The notes under the pieces are model-generated. The model saw only the letters and a list, made by a program, of their open reading frames with translations, was not told where the DNA came from and did no database searches. Shown one piece after another: positions 1 to 6,189 of a DNA stretch of 7,474 nucleotides; the stretch's first letter is position 1; each line of letters begins with the position of its first letter. Made by a program: the position numbers and the translations under genes. Origin of the DNA: Bacillota bacterium (GTDB lineage Bacteria; Bacillota; Dethiobacteria; Dethiobacterales; Dethiobacteraceae); contig JANKMV010000089.1 in assembly GCA_024650095.1 (NCBI GenBank), forward strand, positions 278-7,751. The letters run 5' to 3'.

Positions 1-399
1 ACAGCTTTTGTGATTGCTGCTTTCTTTGCGGGAATTAGTGGTGCCTTACTAACACACTTGATGCGTGTGGCACAGCCCATGATGTTCTCATTTATGGTTT
101 CTGTAGAGATCCTGCTCATGGTCGTGCTTGGTGGATTGGGGAGTATTACCGGTTCCATCGGAGCTGCTATCTTTCTCACCTTCCTCTCGGAATGGTTTCG
201 TAATTTCAGCGAGTTACGCATGGTCATTTACTCCTTCATGCTCATTTGTATCATGTTGTTTAGGCCCAAGGGTTTGCTTGGCTCACGTGAAATCTCCTTA
301 CAATTACTCAAGGAAGGCATTATATCCCTGAAGATGGTGCCAAGTCGAATCCGAAAGCGGTTTTCCAAAGATGAAGACCGGCAAAAGGAGGTGGAGTAA
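1..399 (+). CDS. livM: Branched-chain amino acid ABC transporter permease LivM, C-terminal part (5' end outside window)
   Basis: This is the last 132 codons of an inner-membrane permease subunit of a Liv-type (HAAT family) ABC importer for leucine, isoleucine and valine or related amino acids. The reading frame is open from base 1, so the GTG at position 10 is an internal valine codon and not the start; family members are usually about 300 residues or more. The fragment shows hydrophobic segments typical of the last membrane helices and the family stretch EILLMVVLGGLGSITGS (window codons about 37-53), followed near the end of the membrane part by RPKGLLG, a LivM hallmark. After this comes a basic, charged cytoplasmic tail of about 40 residues rich in K, R and E, somewhat long for the family. 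The stop codon directly abuts the ATG of livG, so the genes are cotranscribed. The assignment as LivM and not LivH rests on the RPKGLLG ending and the position just before livG. The exact substrate cannot be read from this part. Confidence 0.93.
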   Translation, partial: TAFVIAAFFAGISGALLTHLMRVAQPMMFSFMVSVEILLMVVLGGLGSITGSIGAAIFLTFLSEWFRNFSELRMVIYSFMLICIMLFRPKGLLGSREISLQLLKEGIISLKMVPSRIRKRFSKDEDRQKEVE

Positions 400-1176
400 A
401 TGCCTATCCTGTCTACAGAAGAGCTGACCATTCGTTTTGGTGGATTGACGGCTGTGGATAACTTTACCATCACACTGGAACAGGGTGAACTGGTTGGTCT
501 GATCGGTCCTAATGGAGCGGGTAAAACTACCGTCTTTAATATGCTTACCGGTGTCTATGAGCCTACTTTAGGGAGCGTATCGTTTTGTGATATAGTGATG
601 TGTACGAAGGGTAAAAGTCCTAAACCTCATCAGATTTCTAAATTGGGCATCGCTCGTACATTTCAGAATATCCGACTCTTTAAAGATATGACGGTTTTGG
701 AAAACCTAAAAGCTGCTTATCATCAAAATGTTAAGTATGGTCTGGTATCTGCTTTTTTGCACACTAACCAGTTTCTCGCTGAAGAAGAAGATATCGAGAA
801 GAAAGTCATAGATTTTTTGAGTATATTTAATTTGCAGGGCAAGAAGGATGAAAAGGCAAAAAATCTTCCTTATGGAGAACAGCGCCGTTTAGAAATTGCC
901 CGCGCGCTTGCCACAAACCCACAACTGCTTCTGCTGGATGAACCTGCTGCTGGCATGAATCCACAGGAGACACAGCAGTTGATGGAGTTGATTCGTTTTA
1001 TTCGAGACAAGTTTTCCTTAACCGTTTTACTGATTGAACATGATATGTCCCTTGTTATGGGTGTTTGCGAGCGAATTTATGTACTAGATTACGGTAAAAT
1101 CATCGCTCACGGCAATCCGGCCGAGATTCGCTCCAATCCAAAAGTGATTGAGGCCTACCTTGGGGAGGAGGTCTAG
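400..1176 (+). CDS. livG: Branched-chain amino acid ABC transporter ATP-binding protein LivG
   Basis: This is a cytoplasmic ATPase that pairs with LivF to power the LivHM permease. At 258 residues it has the normal length for LivG. All nucleotide-binding motifs are present in order: Walker A GPNGAGKT (residues 36-43), Q-loop glutamine in ARTFQNIRLF (Q89), the signature in the LivG-type variant LPYGEQRR (156-163), Walker B LLLLDE (176-181) with DEPAAGMNP, and the switch histidine in LIEHDM (H214). The LPYGEQ form and the insert between the Q-loop and the signature are characteristic of LivG and separate it from LivF. The ATG immediately follows the livM stop and is preceded by a strong AGGAGGTGGA Shine-Dalgarno, so the start is secure. 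Its own 3' end carries the ribosome site for livF, one base downstream. No promoter is visible inside, so expression should depend on the upstream liv promoter. Confidence 0.96.
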   Translation: MPILSTEELTIRFGGLTAVDNFTITLEQGELVGLIGPNGAGKTTVFNMLTGVYEPTLGSVSFCDIVMCTKGKSPKPHQISKLGIARTFQNIRLFKDMTVLENLKAAYHQNVKYGLVSAFLHTNQFLAEEEDIEKKVIDFLSIFNLQGKKDEKAKNLPYGEQRRLEIARALATNPQLLLLDEPAAGMNPQETQQLMELIRFIRDKFSLTVLLIEHDMSLVMGVCERIYVLDYGKIIAHGNPAEIRSNPKVIEAYLGEEV

Positions 1177-1177
1177 T

Positions 1178-1894
1178 ATGCTCAAAATTGATAATATCCA
1201 CGTTTTTTATGGTGCCATTCATGCTATTAAGGGCATCACACTAGAAGTCAACCAGGGAGAGATTGTCACTCTTATTGGCGCAAATGGTGCTGGTAAAACT
1301 ACCATCTTACGCACGATTTCCGGACTTGAGCATGCGAAGGAAGGGACGATCAATTTTCTAGGTAACGACATTGGCAATGCTGCTGCGCAGAATGTTGTAA
1401 AGATGGGAATTTCCCATGTGCCTGAAGGTCGACGAGTCTTTACCAATATGTCTGTTACTGAAAACTTGGAATTGGGTGCTTATCTCTCAAAGGATAAGCA
1501 GGCCAACAGCGCCAGTATGAAAAAAGTCTTCGAATATTTTCCTCGCCTTCATGAGCGACGGCATCAGGTGGCAGGGACGCTTTCTGGTGGTGAACAACAA
1601 ATGTTGGCCATGGGACGCGCATTAATGTCTAAGCCTAAACTGATGATGCTTGATGAACCCTCCATGGGGCTTGCGCCCATCCTTGTCCGTCAAATTTTCT
1701 CCATTGTGGAGGAAATCCACAAAGAAGGAACAACCATTCTCCTCATTGAGCAGAATGCTAACATGGCTCTTTCCATTGCGGACAGAGGGTATGTGTTGGA
1801 GACAGGTAAGATAGTCATGCAAGGGCCAGCAAAAGAGATTTTGCAAAGTGAAGATGTGAAGAATGCATACCTAGGCGGTGCCGCACGTAGTTAA
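1178..1894 (+). CDS. livF: Branched-chain amino acid ABC transporter ATP-binding protein LivF
   Basis: This is the second ATPase of the Liv importer, 238 residues long. Motifs: Walker A GANGAGKT (34-41), the LivF-typical VPEGRRVF (81-88), signature LSGGEQQ (135-141), Walker B LMMLDE (155-160) followed by PSMGLAP, and LLIEQNA (188-194). Here glutamine Q192 stands where most ABC ATPases carry the switch histidine; this is normal for LivF and not a defect. The frame could be opened upstream from a TTG at 1148 inside livG, but the ATG at 1178 is chosen because GGGGAGGAGG (1162-1171) sits at ideal distance and the protein then begins MLKIDNIHVFYG, as LivF proteins do. One base separates it from the livG stop. 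An intrinsic terminator 18 bp after the stop makes it the last gene of the operon. Confidence 0.96.
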   Translation: MLKIDNIHVFYGAIHAIKGITLEVNQGEIVTLIGANGAGKTTILRTISGLEHAKEGTINFLGNDIGNAAAQNVVKMGISHVPEGRRVFTNMSVTENLELGAYLSKDKQANSASMKKVFEYFPRLHERRHQVAGTLSGGEQQMLAMGRALMSKPKLMMLDEPSMGLAPILVRQIFSIVEEIHKEGTTILLIEQNANMALSIADRGYVLETGKIVMQGPAKEILQSEDVKNAYLGGAARS

Positions 1895-1911
1895 GAAGTA
1901 TGGATAAATAT

Positions 1912-1945
1912 AAAGGGGCTGCCTTGTTATGAGCAGCCTCTTTTT
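1912..1945 (+). terminator. Intrinsic terminator of the liv operon
   Basis: GGGGCTGC (1915-1922) pairs with GCAGCCTC (1933-1940) over eight base pairs including one G-U, around a 10-base loop, and is followed by a run of five T (1941-1945). Three A residues before the stem can pair with the first T residues. It lies just after the livF stop, so it separates the liv operon from niaR. Confidence 0.92.
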
Positions 1946-1974
1946 GTACTGGTACAAATTTCGCTTCGTACTGG
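1943..1974. repeat. Short palindrome with direct repeat downstream of the liv terminator
   Basis: TTTGTAC (1943-1949) and GTACAAA (1952-1958) form a perfect inverted repeat around a two-base centre. The heptamer GTACTGG occurs at 1946-1952 and again at 1968-1974, a repeat spacing of 22 bp or about two helical turns. The element overlaps the T-tract of the liv terminator and lies about 90 bp upstream of the niaR start. It could be half of an operator region for niaR or chance; no known binding motif is recognised. Confidence 0.4.
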
Positions 1975-1982
1975 ATAAAACA

Positions 1983-2009
1983 TATCACTTTACAGCTAGT
2001 AAAGTGATA
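1983..2009. promoter_or_regulatory. Perfect 27-bp palindrome upstream of niaR (candidate operator)
   Basis: TATCACTTTAC (1983-1993) and GTAAAGTGATA (1999-2009) are exact reverse complements separated by AGCTA, with the dyad centre at 1996. No T-run follows, so it is not an intrinsic terminator. It ends 53 bp before the niaR ATG. A -10-like TATGAT at 2020-2025 lies just downstream, with only a weak -35 (TAGTAA, 1997-2002) inside the right half; if this promoter is real the palindrome covers its -35 region, as expected for an operator. The binding protein is unknown. The half-sites do not resemble the GACAC/GTGTC repeat at nadA, so NiaR itself is not clearly the ligand. Confidence 0.6.
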
Positions 2010-2062
2010 ACCGCATCAATATGATAGCGGATGAGAAAATAACAAATGAGCGGAGGTGAAGG

Positions 2063-2578
2063 ATGGAAACTGCACAAAGGCGTACAGAAATCCTGCATTT
2101 ACTATATGATAGTGCTGAGCCCATCACAGGAACAGAGCTGGCGCATCAATTCAACGTAAGTCGACAAGTGATTGTGCAAGACATTGCACTCTTACGGGCA
2201 GCGGGTGAGCAGGTATTAGCAACCCCACAAGGATATTTGCTGCCAAGAAGTGAAACGAGAGCTCTTGTCCAAGCTGTTATTGCCTGTAGCCATACGCGAA
2301 CGCAAATGGGTGATGAGCTTGGTATCGTAGTTGACTTGGGGGGTAAGGTACGCGATGTGGTTGTGGAGCACCCTATTTATGGAGAGATGCGAGCAAATTT
2401 AATGATTGCCAGCCGCCGAGATTTGTCCCTCTTTTTACGGCAGGTAGAAGAGACGCAAGCACAACCCTTATCTGCCTTGACAGACGGGCTACACTTGCAT
2501 ACGGTGGAAGCGCCAAGCACTACGATCATGCAAGAGATTCGTGACGCTTTAGATAACGCAGGTTTTTTGGTTTGCTAA
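2063..2578 (+). CDS. niaR: NiaR (YrxA)-type transcriptional repressor of NAD biosynthesis, HTH plus 3H domain
   Basis: This is a 171-residue cytoplasmic DNA-binding protein. The N-terminal winged helix-turn-helix of the HTH_11 type spans about residues 7-60, with the recognition region TELAHQFNVSRQVIVQDIALLR. A C-terminal 3H domain spans about 70-168 and carries its named histidines: H77 (CSHTRTQ), H103 (VEHPIYGE) and H144/H146 (LTDGLHLHT). E85, H77, H144 and H146 have the spacing I recall for the metal site of the Thermotoga homologue. Characterised family members (YrxA/NiaR) repress NAD synthesis or niacin uptake genes with nicotinic acid as corepressor; this is family knowledge, and its application here is inferred from the position directly before nadABC. 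The ATG at 2063 follows GGAGGTGA (2052-2059), so the start is firm. No terminator is visible between it and nadA, so some read-through into nadABC is possible. The cysteine desulfurase gene that accompanies niaR in Bacillus is not next to it here. Confidence 0.92.
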   Translation: METAQRRTEILHLLYDSAEPITGTELAHQFNVSRQVIVQDIALLRAAGEQVLATPQGYLLPRSETRALVQAVIACSHTRTQMGDELGIVVDLGGKVRDVVVEHPIYGEMRANLMIASRRDLSLFLRQVEETQAQPLSALTDGLHLHTVEAPSTTIMQEIRDALDNAGFLVC

Positions 2579-2620
2579 CGATGTGAAATGTAATGCCTGC
2601 AAAATATAATGTATTTACAG

Positions 2621-2649
2621 TTGACAAGACACTCGCCCCATGGCATAAT
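2621..2649 (+). promoter_or_regulatory. Sigma-A type promoter of nadABC
   Basis: A perfect -35 TTGACA (2621-2626), exactly 17 bp of spacer and -10 CATAAT (2644-2649) preceded by TGG, which gives an extended -10. Transcription should start near 2656, leaving about 25 bases of leader before the nadA ATG at 2681. This is the strongest promoter in the window by eye and fixes the nadA start downstream of it. An additional isolated TATAAT at 2605-2610 has no good -35. Confidence 0.88.
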
Positions 2650-2677
2650 GAAATGCAAATACGGGGAAGGGTGTCTT
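2626..2677. promoter_or_regulatory. Inverted repeat bracketing the nadA promoter (candidate NiaR operator)
   Basis: AAGACAC (2626-2632) and GTGTCTT (2671-2677) are exact reverse complements 45 bp apart. Inside them CCCC (2636-2639) faces GGGG (2663-2666), making a bipartite inverted repeat. The left arm starts at the last base of the -35 and the right arm lies between the likely transcription start and the nadA start codon. The left arm is upstream of the transcription start, so it cannot act as an RNA hairpin; a protein-binding role is more likely. Half-sites of the GACAC/GTGTC kind are, as far as I recall, similar to described NiaR motifs, but the wide spacing is not typical. Confidence 0.45.
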
Positions 2678-2680
2678 TCT

Positions 2681-3595
2681 ATGCATAACGAGACGGAACT
2701 GCTCAAGGAAAAAATTGTAGCCCTAAAGAAAAAAAGGAATGCTGTTATCTTAGCACATAACTATCAGATTGGCGATGTGCAAGACATCGCAGATTATGTT
2801 GGCGACTCCTTTGGCTTAAGCCGTGTAGCGGCTGAAACAAAAGCGGACGTGATTGTTTTTTGCGGTGTGCATTTTATGGCGGAGAGTGCTGCCGTTTTAG
2901 CTCCTAGCAAGACCGTTTTACTTCCTGAACGTTTGGCGGGGTGTCCCATGGCGGATATGGTCACGGTGGAAGCTTTACGGGCGAAGAAAAAGGAATACCC
3001 TCACGCCACCGTTGTTACCTATGTTAATTCCAGTGCAGCAGTCAAAGCAGAGAGTGATATCTGTGTGACATCCTCCAATGCGGTTAATGTGGTGAATTCT
3101 TTGGATGCAGAAGAAATATTGTTTGTTCCTGATATGAACCTGGGGAGTTTTGTCGCAGACCGTACGGATAAACATGTAATTCTGTGGCAAGGATACTGTC
3201 TTACGCATGATCGTGTGCGAGCACGCGATGTGGAAATTGCTAAACAACAACATCCAGATGCCGTGGTTGTGGTTCATCCTGAGTGTCGACCAGAAGTAGT
3301 GCAGGCTGCAGATTATGCTTTTTCGACGAGTGGTATTTTACAATTTGCTAAAAATTGTAAACATCAAAAGCTGATCATTGGTACTGAAATGGGTTTACTT
3401 CATCGGCTACATTTGGAGAATCCAAGTAAGGAATTTTATTTATTACACCAAGGTTTAATTTGTCCTAATATGAAGTTCACCACCGTGGGAAAAGTAGTGG
3501 AAGCATTAGAAACAATGACATCGGTAATTACGGTTGCCGACGATATACGCGAATCAGCTCGGCGCGCCCTTGAACGTATGTTGGCGGTGAGTTAA
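2681..3595 (+). CDS. nadA: Quinolinate synthase NadA
   Basis: NadA is a [4Fe-4S] enzyme that condenses iminoaspartate with dihydroxyacetone phosphate to quinolinate, the second step of de novo NAD synthesis. The 304-residue product matches the short NadA class (about 300 residues, as in Thermotoga). Visible hallmarks are ILAHNYQ (23-29), GDSFGLS (41-47), FCGVHFMAE (60-68), HPEC (199-202) and three cysteines spaced as cluster ligands: C88 in AGCPMADM, C173 in WQGYCLTH and C261 in ICPNMK. The frame stays open upstream to ATGs at 2609 and 2648, but these lie before or within the -10 of the promoter, so they would not be in its transcript. The ATG at 2681 gives [12 protein letters not shown], a normal NadA N-terminus; its Shine-Dalgarno GGGGAAGGG (2663-2671) is only fair. 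Three bases separate it from nadB. The oxygen-labile cluster is a family property. Confidence 0.96.
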   Translation: MHNETELLKEKIVALKKKRNAVILAHNYQIGDVQDIADYVGDSFGLSRVAAETKADVIVFCGVHFMAESAAVLAPSKTVLLPERLAGCPMADMVTVEALRAKKKEYPHATVVTYVNSSAAVKAESDICVTSSNAVNVVNSLDAEEILFVPDMNLGSFVADRTDKHVILWQGYCLTHDRVRARDVEIAKQQHPDAVVVVHPECRPEVVQAADYAFSTSGILQFAKNCKHQKLIIGTEMGLLHRLHLENPSKEFYLLHQGLICPNMKFTTVGKVVEALETMTSVITVADDIRESARRALERMLAVS

Positions 3596-3598
3596 GAG

Positions 3599-5149
3599 AT
3601 GGTCTATGATGTCATCGTTGTGGGAAGCGGCATTGCTGGATTGTATGCAGCTTATAAAGCGGCTGACTATGGTACGGTGTGCGTGCTGACAAAGGCTCGT
3701 TTTAATGAAACAAACACCTGGTTTGCGCAAGGAGGGATTGCGGCGGCCATCGCAGATGATGACAGTCCGGCAGAACATATGTTAGATACGTTGGCTGCCG
3801 GTGCGGGTGCCTGTAACCCCGCTGCCGTAGCCGTTCTTGTGGAAGAAGGTCCAGCATGTGTGCGAGAGTTGTTGGCGTTAGGCACACCTTTTGATCAGGA
3901 GTCAGGACATGTCGCACTCACTCGGGAAGGTGCGCATCATAAAAACAGAATCCTTCATTGTGGCGGTGATGCCACGGGTCGTTTTATTCAACAAACTCTG
4001 CAGGATAAGATGACGACGCTTGCCACTGTTACCATGCGGGAGTATACATTTGTGACGGAGCTATTGCTGGATCATGGTATCGTTTGTGGTGTACGCACAT
4101 TAGAGGGTGAGTGTATTTTTGCAGCAGCTGTTATTCTTGCCACTGGAGGATTAGGGCAAGTCTATGCGCGTACCACAAACCCAGCGGTTGCCACCGGTGA
4201 TGGTGTGGCCATGGCTTATAGGGCGGGAGCGGATGTTGCCGATATGGAGTTTGTGCAGTTTCACCCCACAGTTTTTCACGGGAGTGACGAAAAGGAGACA
4301 TTTCTCATCTCTGAGGCCGTGCGTGGGGAAGGGGCGTATCTCCGCAACAAACAGGGCGAAAGGTTTATGCTAGATGTTGATCCCATGGCTGAATTGGGTT
4401 CTCGGGATGTGGTGGCACGTGCCATCGTTGCGCAAATGAAGCAACAAGACTTTGCTCCCGTTTGGCTAGATGCCACACACGTAGGCGACACTTTTTTACA
4501 AAAGCGTTTTCCCACCATTTATCAAGAAGCAAAATCCCGTGGATATGAGTTGGCGCAGGATTGGTTACCTGTTTCTCCTGCTGCGCATTATGTGATGGGG
4601 GGGATTGTTAGCGGGCTACATGGTGAAACCTCGCTAGCGGGATTGTATGCGTGTGGCGAGGTTGCTTGTAGTGGTGTTCATGGTGCCAATCGACTAGCTA
4701 GCAATTCCTTGTTGGAAGGGCTTGTTTTTGCTAAACGTGCTGTTAACCACATCAGCAAGAGGGGAAAGATTCCTAGCATAAGAGTCTGTCAGGAAACAAA
4801 AATAGCTACATCGGATACGAGTATTGATCTACTAACACTCCGTGGCGTTGTGCGGGAGCGGATGTTTATGGACGCTGGTGTAGTCCGCAGTGGGGATGCG
4901 CTAGCGGCACTACTGTCTGAGTTATGTACACTGGATCAAGTGTTAGTCGGTAGCGCAAACCAAAATTTATGGGAAGTAAAAAATATGGTAACAGTGGCAC
5001 GACTAATCACAAACGGTGCACTGTGTCGAACAGAAAGCCGTGGCGGGCATTACCGAGTGGATCGCCCTGAAGTAAACCCCCAATTAGCTGCAAAGAAGTA
5101 TATACAAAATGTGAGGGGTGATGGTTTTCATGCATTTGCTGCAGTTTAG
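3599..5149 (+). CDS. nadB: L-aspartate oxidase NadB
   Basis: NadB is a flavoprotein that oxidises L-aspartate to iminoaspartate, the substrate of NadA. It belongs to the succinate dehydrogenase/fumarate reductase flavoprotein family; the electron acceptor can be oxygen or fumarate in known members. The 516-residue product is full length. It shows the FAD dinucleotide fold VVGSGIAGLYAA (7-18), NTWFAQGGIAAA (39-50), HHKNRILHCGGDATG (113-127), the FHPT histidine H222, EAVRGEGAYL (239-248), SRDVVARAI (268-276) with R269, AHYVMGGI with H330, and GANRLASNSLLEG with R365. H222, R269, H330 and R365 match the catalytic and substrate-binding residues of the E. coli enzyme (H244, R290, H351, R386). The family assignment over fumarate reductase is supported by the operon, with nadA 3 bp upstream and nadC overlapping the end. 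The start codon follows GGCGGTGA (3583-3590), which lies inside the nadA 3' end. Confidence 0.97.
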   Translation: MVYDVIVVGSGIAGLYAAYKAADYGTVCVLTKARFNETNTWFAQGGIAAAIADDDSPAEHMLDTLAAGAGACNPAAVAVLVEEGPACVRELLALGTPFDQESGHVALTREGAHHKNRILHCGGDATGRFIQQTLQDKMTTLATVTMREYTFVTELLLDHGIVCGVRTLEGECIFAAAVILATGGLGQVYARTTNPAVATGDGVAMAYRAGADVADMEFVQFHPTVFHGSDEKETFLISEAVRGEGAYLRNKQGERFMLDVDPMAELGSRDVVARAIVAQMKQQDFAPVWLDATHVGDTFLQKRFPTIYQEAKSRGYELAQDWLPVSPAAHYVMGGIVSGLHGETSLAGLYACGEVACSGVHGANRLASNSLLEGLVFAKRAVNHISKRGKIPSIRVCQETKIATSDTSIDLLTLRGVVRERMFMDAGVVRSGDALAALLSELCTLDQVLVGSANQNLWEVKNMVTVARLITNGALCRTESRGGHYRVDRPEVNPQLAAKKYIQNVRGDGFHAFAAV

Positions 5150-5960
5150 AGATCTTGTTCAAATTGCCTTAAAAGAAGATTTGACACAAGGCGATGTAAC
5201 AACTGATCATATATTTACCAATGAACTTGCCACAGCGTCCATTATCACGCGTGAAGCAGGCGTGGTTGCGGGACTTGATGTGGCCGGTGAAGTATTTAAT
5301 CAGGTTGACCCAAGCATAAAAATAGAGAAGATTTGCCTTGACGGTACGGCGATCAAGCCTGGTGATCAGCTCATGGTCATGGCAGGTGAAGTGGCATCGT
5401 TGCTTAAAGCAGAACGGACCGCGCTCAATTTTCTGCAAAGAATGTGCGGCGTGGCCACGGCTACGTGCGCGGCAGTGCGGGCAGTGGGAGATACTAAAAC
5501 GAGAATTGTCGATACCCGTAAAACAACTCCAGGCCTACGTATATTAGAGAAATATGCGGTGCGTATGGGCGGGGGTGAAAATCATCGTTTTCATCTAGGG
5601 GATATGGTTATGATTAAAGATAATCATATTGCGGGTGCCGGTTCGGTGACAGAAGCGGTGCAAAGAGTACGTCAGCATGCGCGCTTTTCTGTTAAGGTTG
5701 AAGTGGAAGTAACCACCATGGATGAGGTAGAAGAAGCGTTGACAAATGGTGTGGACATCATCATGCTTGATAATATGTCTAATGCGGAAATGGCGGCTGC
5801 TGTGGCACACATCAATGGTCGCACTTGGGTTGAAGCATCAGGTGGTATCACCTTGGAGAGAGTACGTGATGTGGCAGCTACAGGAGTGGATTTCATCTCT
5901 TTAGGCTACTTGACCCACGGGTACAGAGCACTAGACTTATCTATGACATTGAAACCATGA
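5130..5960 (+). CDS. nadC: Nicotinate-nucleotide pyrophosphorylase (quinolinate phosphoribosyltransferase) NadC
   Basis: NadC converts quinolinate and phosphoribosyl pyrophosphate to nicotinate mononucleotide, CO2 and pyrophosphate, completing the de novo branch. The 276-residue product has the family's normal length. The N-terminal domain shows ALKEDLTQGDVTTD (13-26) and ERTALNFLQRMCGVAT (95-110). The barrel carries DTRKTTPGLR (128-137), GGGENHRFHLGD (147-158), IKDNHI (162-167), EVEV (191-194), IMLDN (211-215) and EASGGI (235-240). The usual LTHS near the end reads LTHG here (261-264). GTG at 5118 and ATG at 5121 are in-frame alternatives, but GAGGGGTG (5113-5120) sits nine bases before the ATG at 5130, which is therefore preferred. 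The gene overlaps nadB by 20 bp, so translation is probably coupled. A terminator begins at the stop codon, making this the last gene of the nad operon. Confidence 0.96.
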   Translation: MHLLQFRDLVQIALKEDLTQGDVTTDHIFTNELATASIITREAGVVAGLDVAGEVFNQVDPSIKIEKICLDGTAIKPGDQLMVMAGEVASLLKAERTALNFLQRMCGVATATCAAVRAVGDTKTRIVDTRKTTPGLRILEKYAVRMGGGENHRFHLGDMVMIKDNHIAGAGSVTEAVQRVRQHARFSVKVEVEVTTMDEVEEALTNGVDIIMLDNMSNAEMAAAVAHINGRTWVEASGGITLERVRDVAATGVDFISLGYLTHGYRALDLSMTLKP

Positions 5961-5988
5961 TATGGGGGTTTTCCTCATATTTTTTTTT
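5960..5988 (+). terminator. Intrinsic terminator of the nad operon
   Basis: ATATGGGG (5960-5967) pairs with CCTCATAT (5973-5980) over eight base pairs with one G-U, around a five-base loop, and is followed by an eight-T run (5981-5988). The stem begins at the last base of the nadC stop codon. The lower stem is AT-rich, but the long U-tract makes this a convincing terminator. Confidence 0.92.
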
Positions 5989-6087
5989 ATGAAAAAGGTA
6001 AGAGTAGGCACATTCTGCATAATTGACGTAAAATTTAGTAACAAATGATTTGATTAACGAGAATGTAATACTTTTTTGTTAAAAGTC

Positions 6088-6096
6088 TGCTAGAAT
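6088..6096 (+). promoter_or_regulatory. Possible distal extended -10 promoter upstream of trxB
   Basis: TGCTAGAAT is an extended -10 (TG-N-TAGAAT) in the AT-rich leader between nadC and trxB. No good -35 is present at 16-18 bp upstream. It would give a leader of about 90 bases before trxB. Apart from this element, the proximal promoter and a short palindrome at 6121-6134, I see nothing in 5989-6189. Confidence 0.3.
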
Positions 6097-6131
6097 ATAG
6101 AGAAATGGAGCACTTCCGCCCAATGCAGTCA

Positions 6132-6160
6132 TTGCGATGTAAGGAAATTTTTGGTACAAT
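6132..6160 (+). promoter_or_regulatory. Proximal promoter of trxB-trxA
   Basis: -35 TTGCGA (6132-6137), exactly 17 bp of spacer, -10 TACAAT (6155-6160) preceded by TGG for an extended -10. The expected start is near 6167, giving a leader of about 23 bases to the trxB ATG. The palindrome CAATG/CATTG at 6121-6134 abuts and overlaps the -35, a position where a regulator could act. Confidence 0.75.
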
Positions 6161-6189
6161 AAAAATAGATATACATTAGGAGGCCAACT

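Noticed and set aside
1148..1177. In-frame TTG start for livF inside livG
   Set aside because: The ATG at 1178 has a near-ideal ribosome site and yields the standard LivF N-terminus.
1741..1760. Glutamine instead of switch histidine in LivF as an inactivating change
   Set aside because: LIEQN is the normal form in LivF proteins.
1989..2620. Heptamer TTTACAG shared between the niaR palindrome (1989-1995) and the nadA upstream region (2614-2620) as a common operator
   Set aside because: One shared 7-mer between two intergenic stretches of this size is expected about once by chance, and the flanking bases diverge.
2609..2680. In-frame upstream extension of nadA by 24 residues
   Set aside because: The stretch contains the TTGACA/CATAAT promoter, both upstream ATGs would be outside its transcript, and the added residues have no NadA character.
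2975..3277. Antisense open frame of 100 codons opposite nadA
   Set aside because: It has no recognisable domain and low-complexity, His/Cys-rich composition typical of a shadow frame, and it lies wholly inside a conserved gene.
5989..6049. Possible 19-residue peptide starting at ATG 5990 after the nad terminator
   Set aside because: The start codon directly follows the terminator T-run, with no ribosome site and no recognisable product.
6023..6051. TTGACG as a -35 of another trxB promoter
   Set aside because: At 16-18 bp downstream there is no acceptable -10 hexamer.
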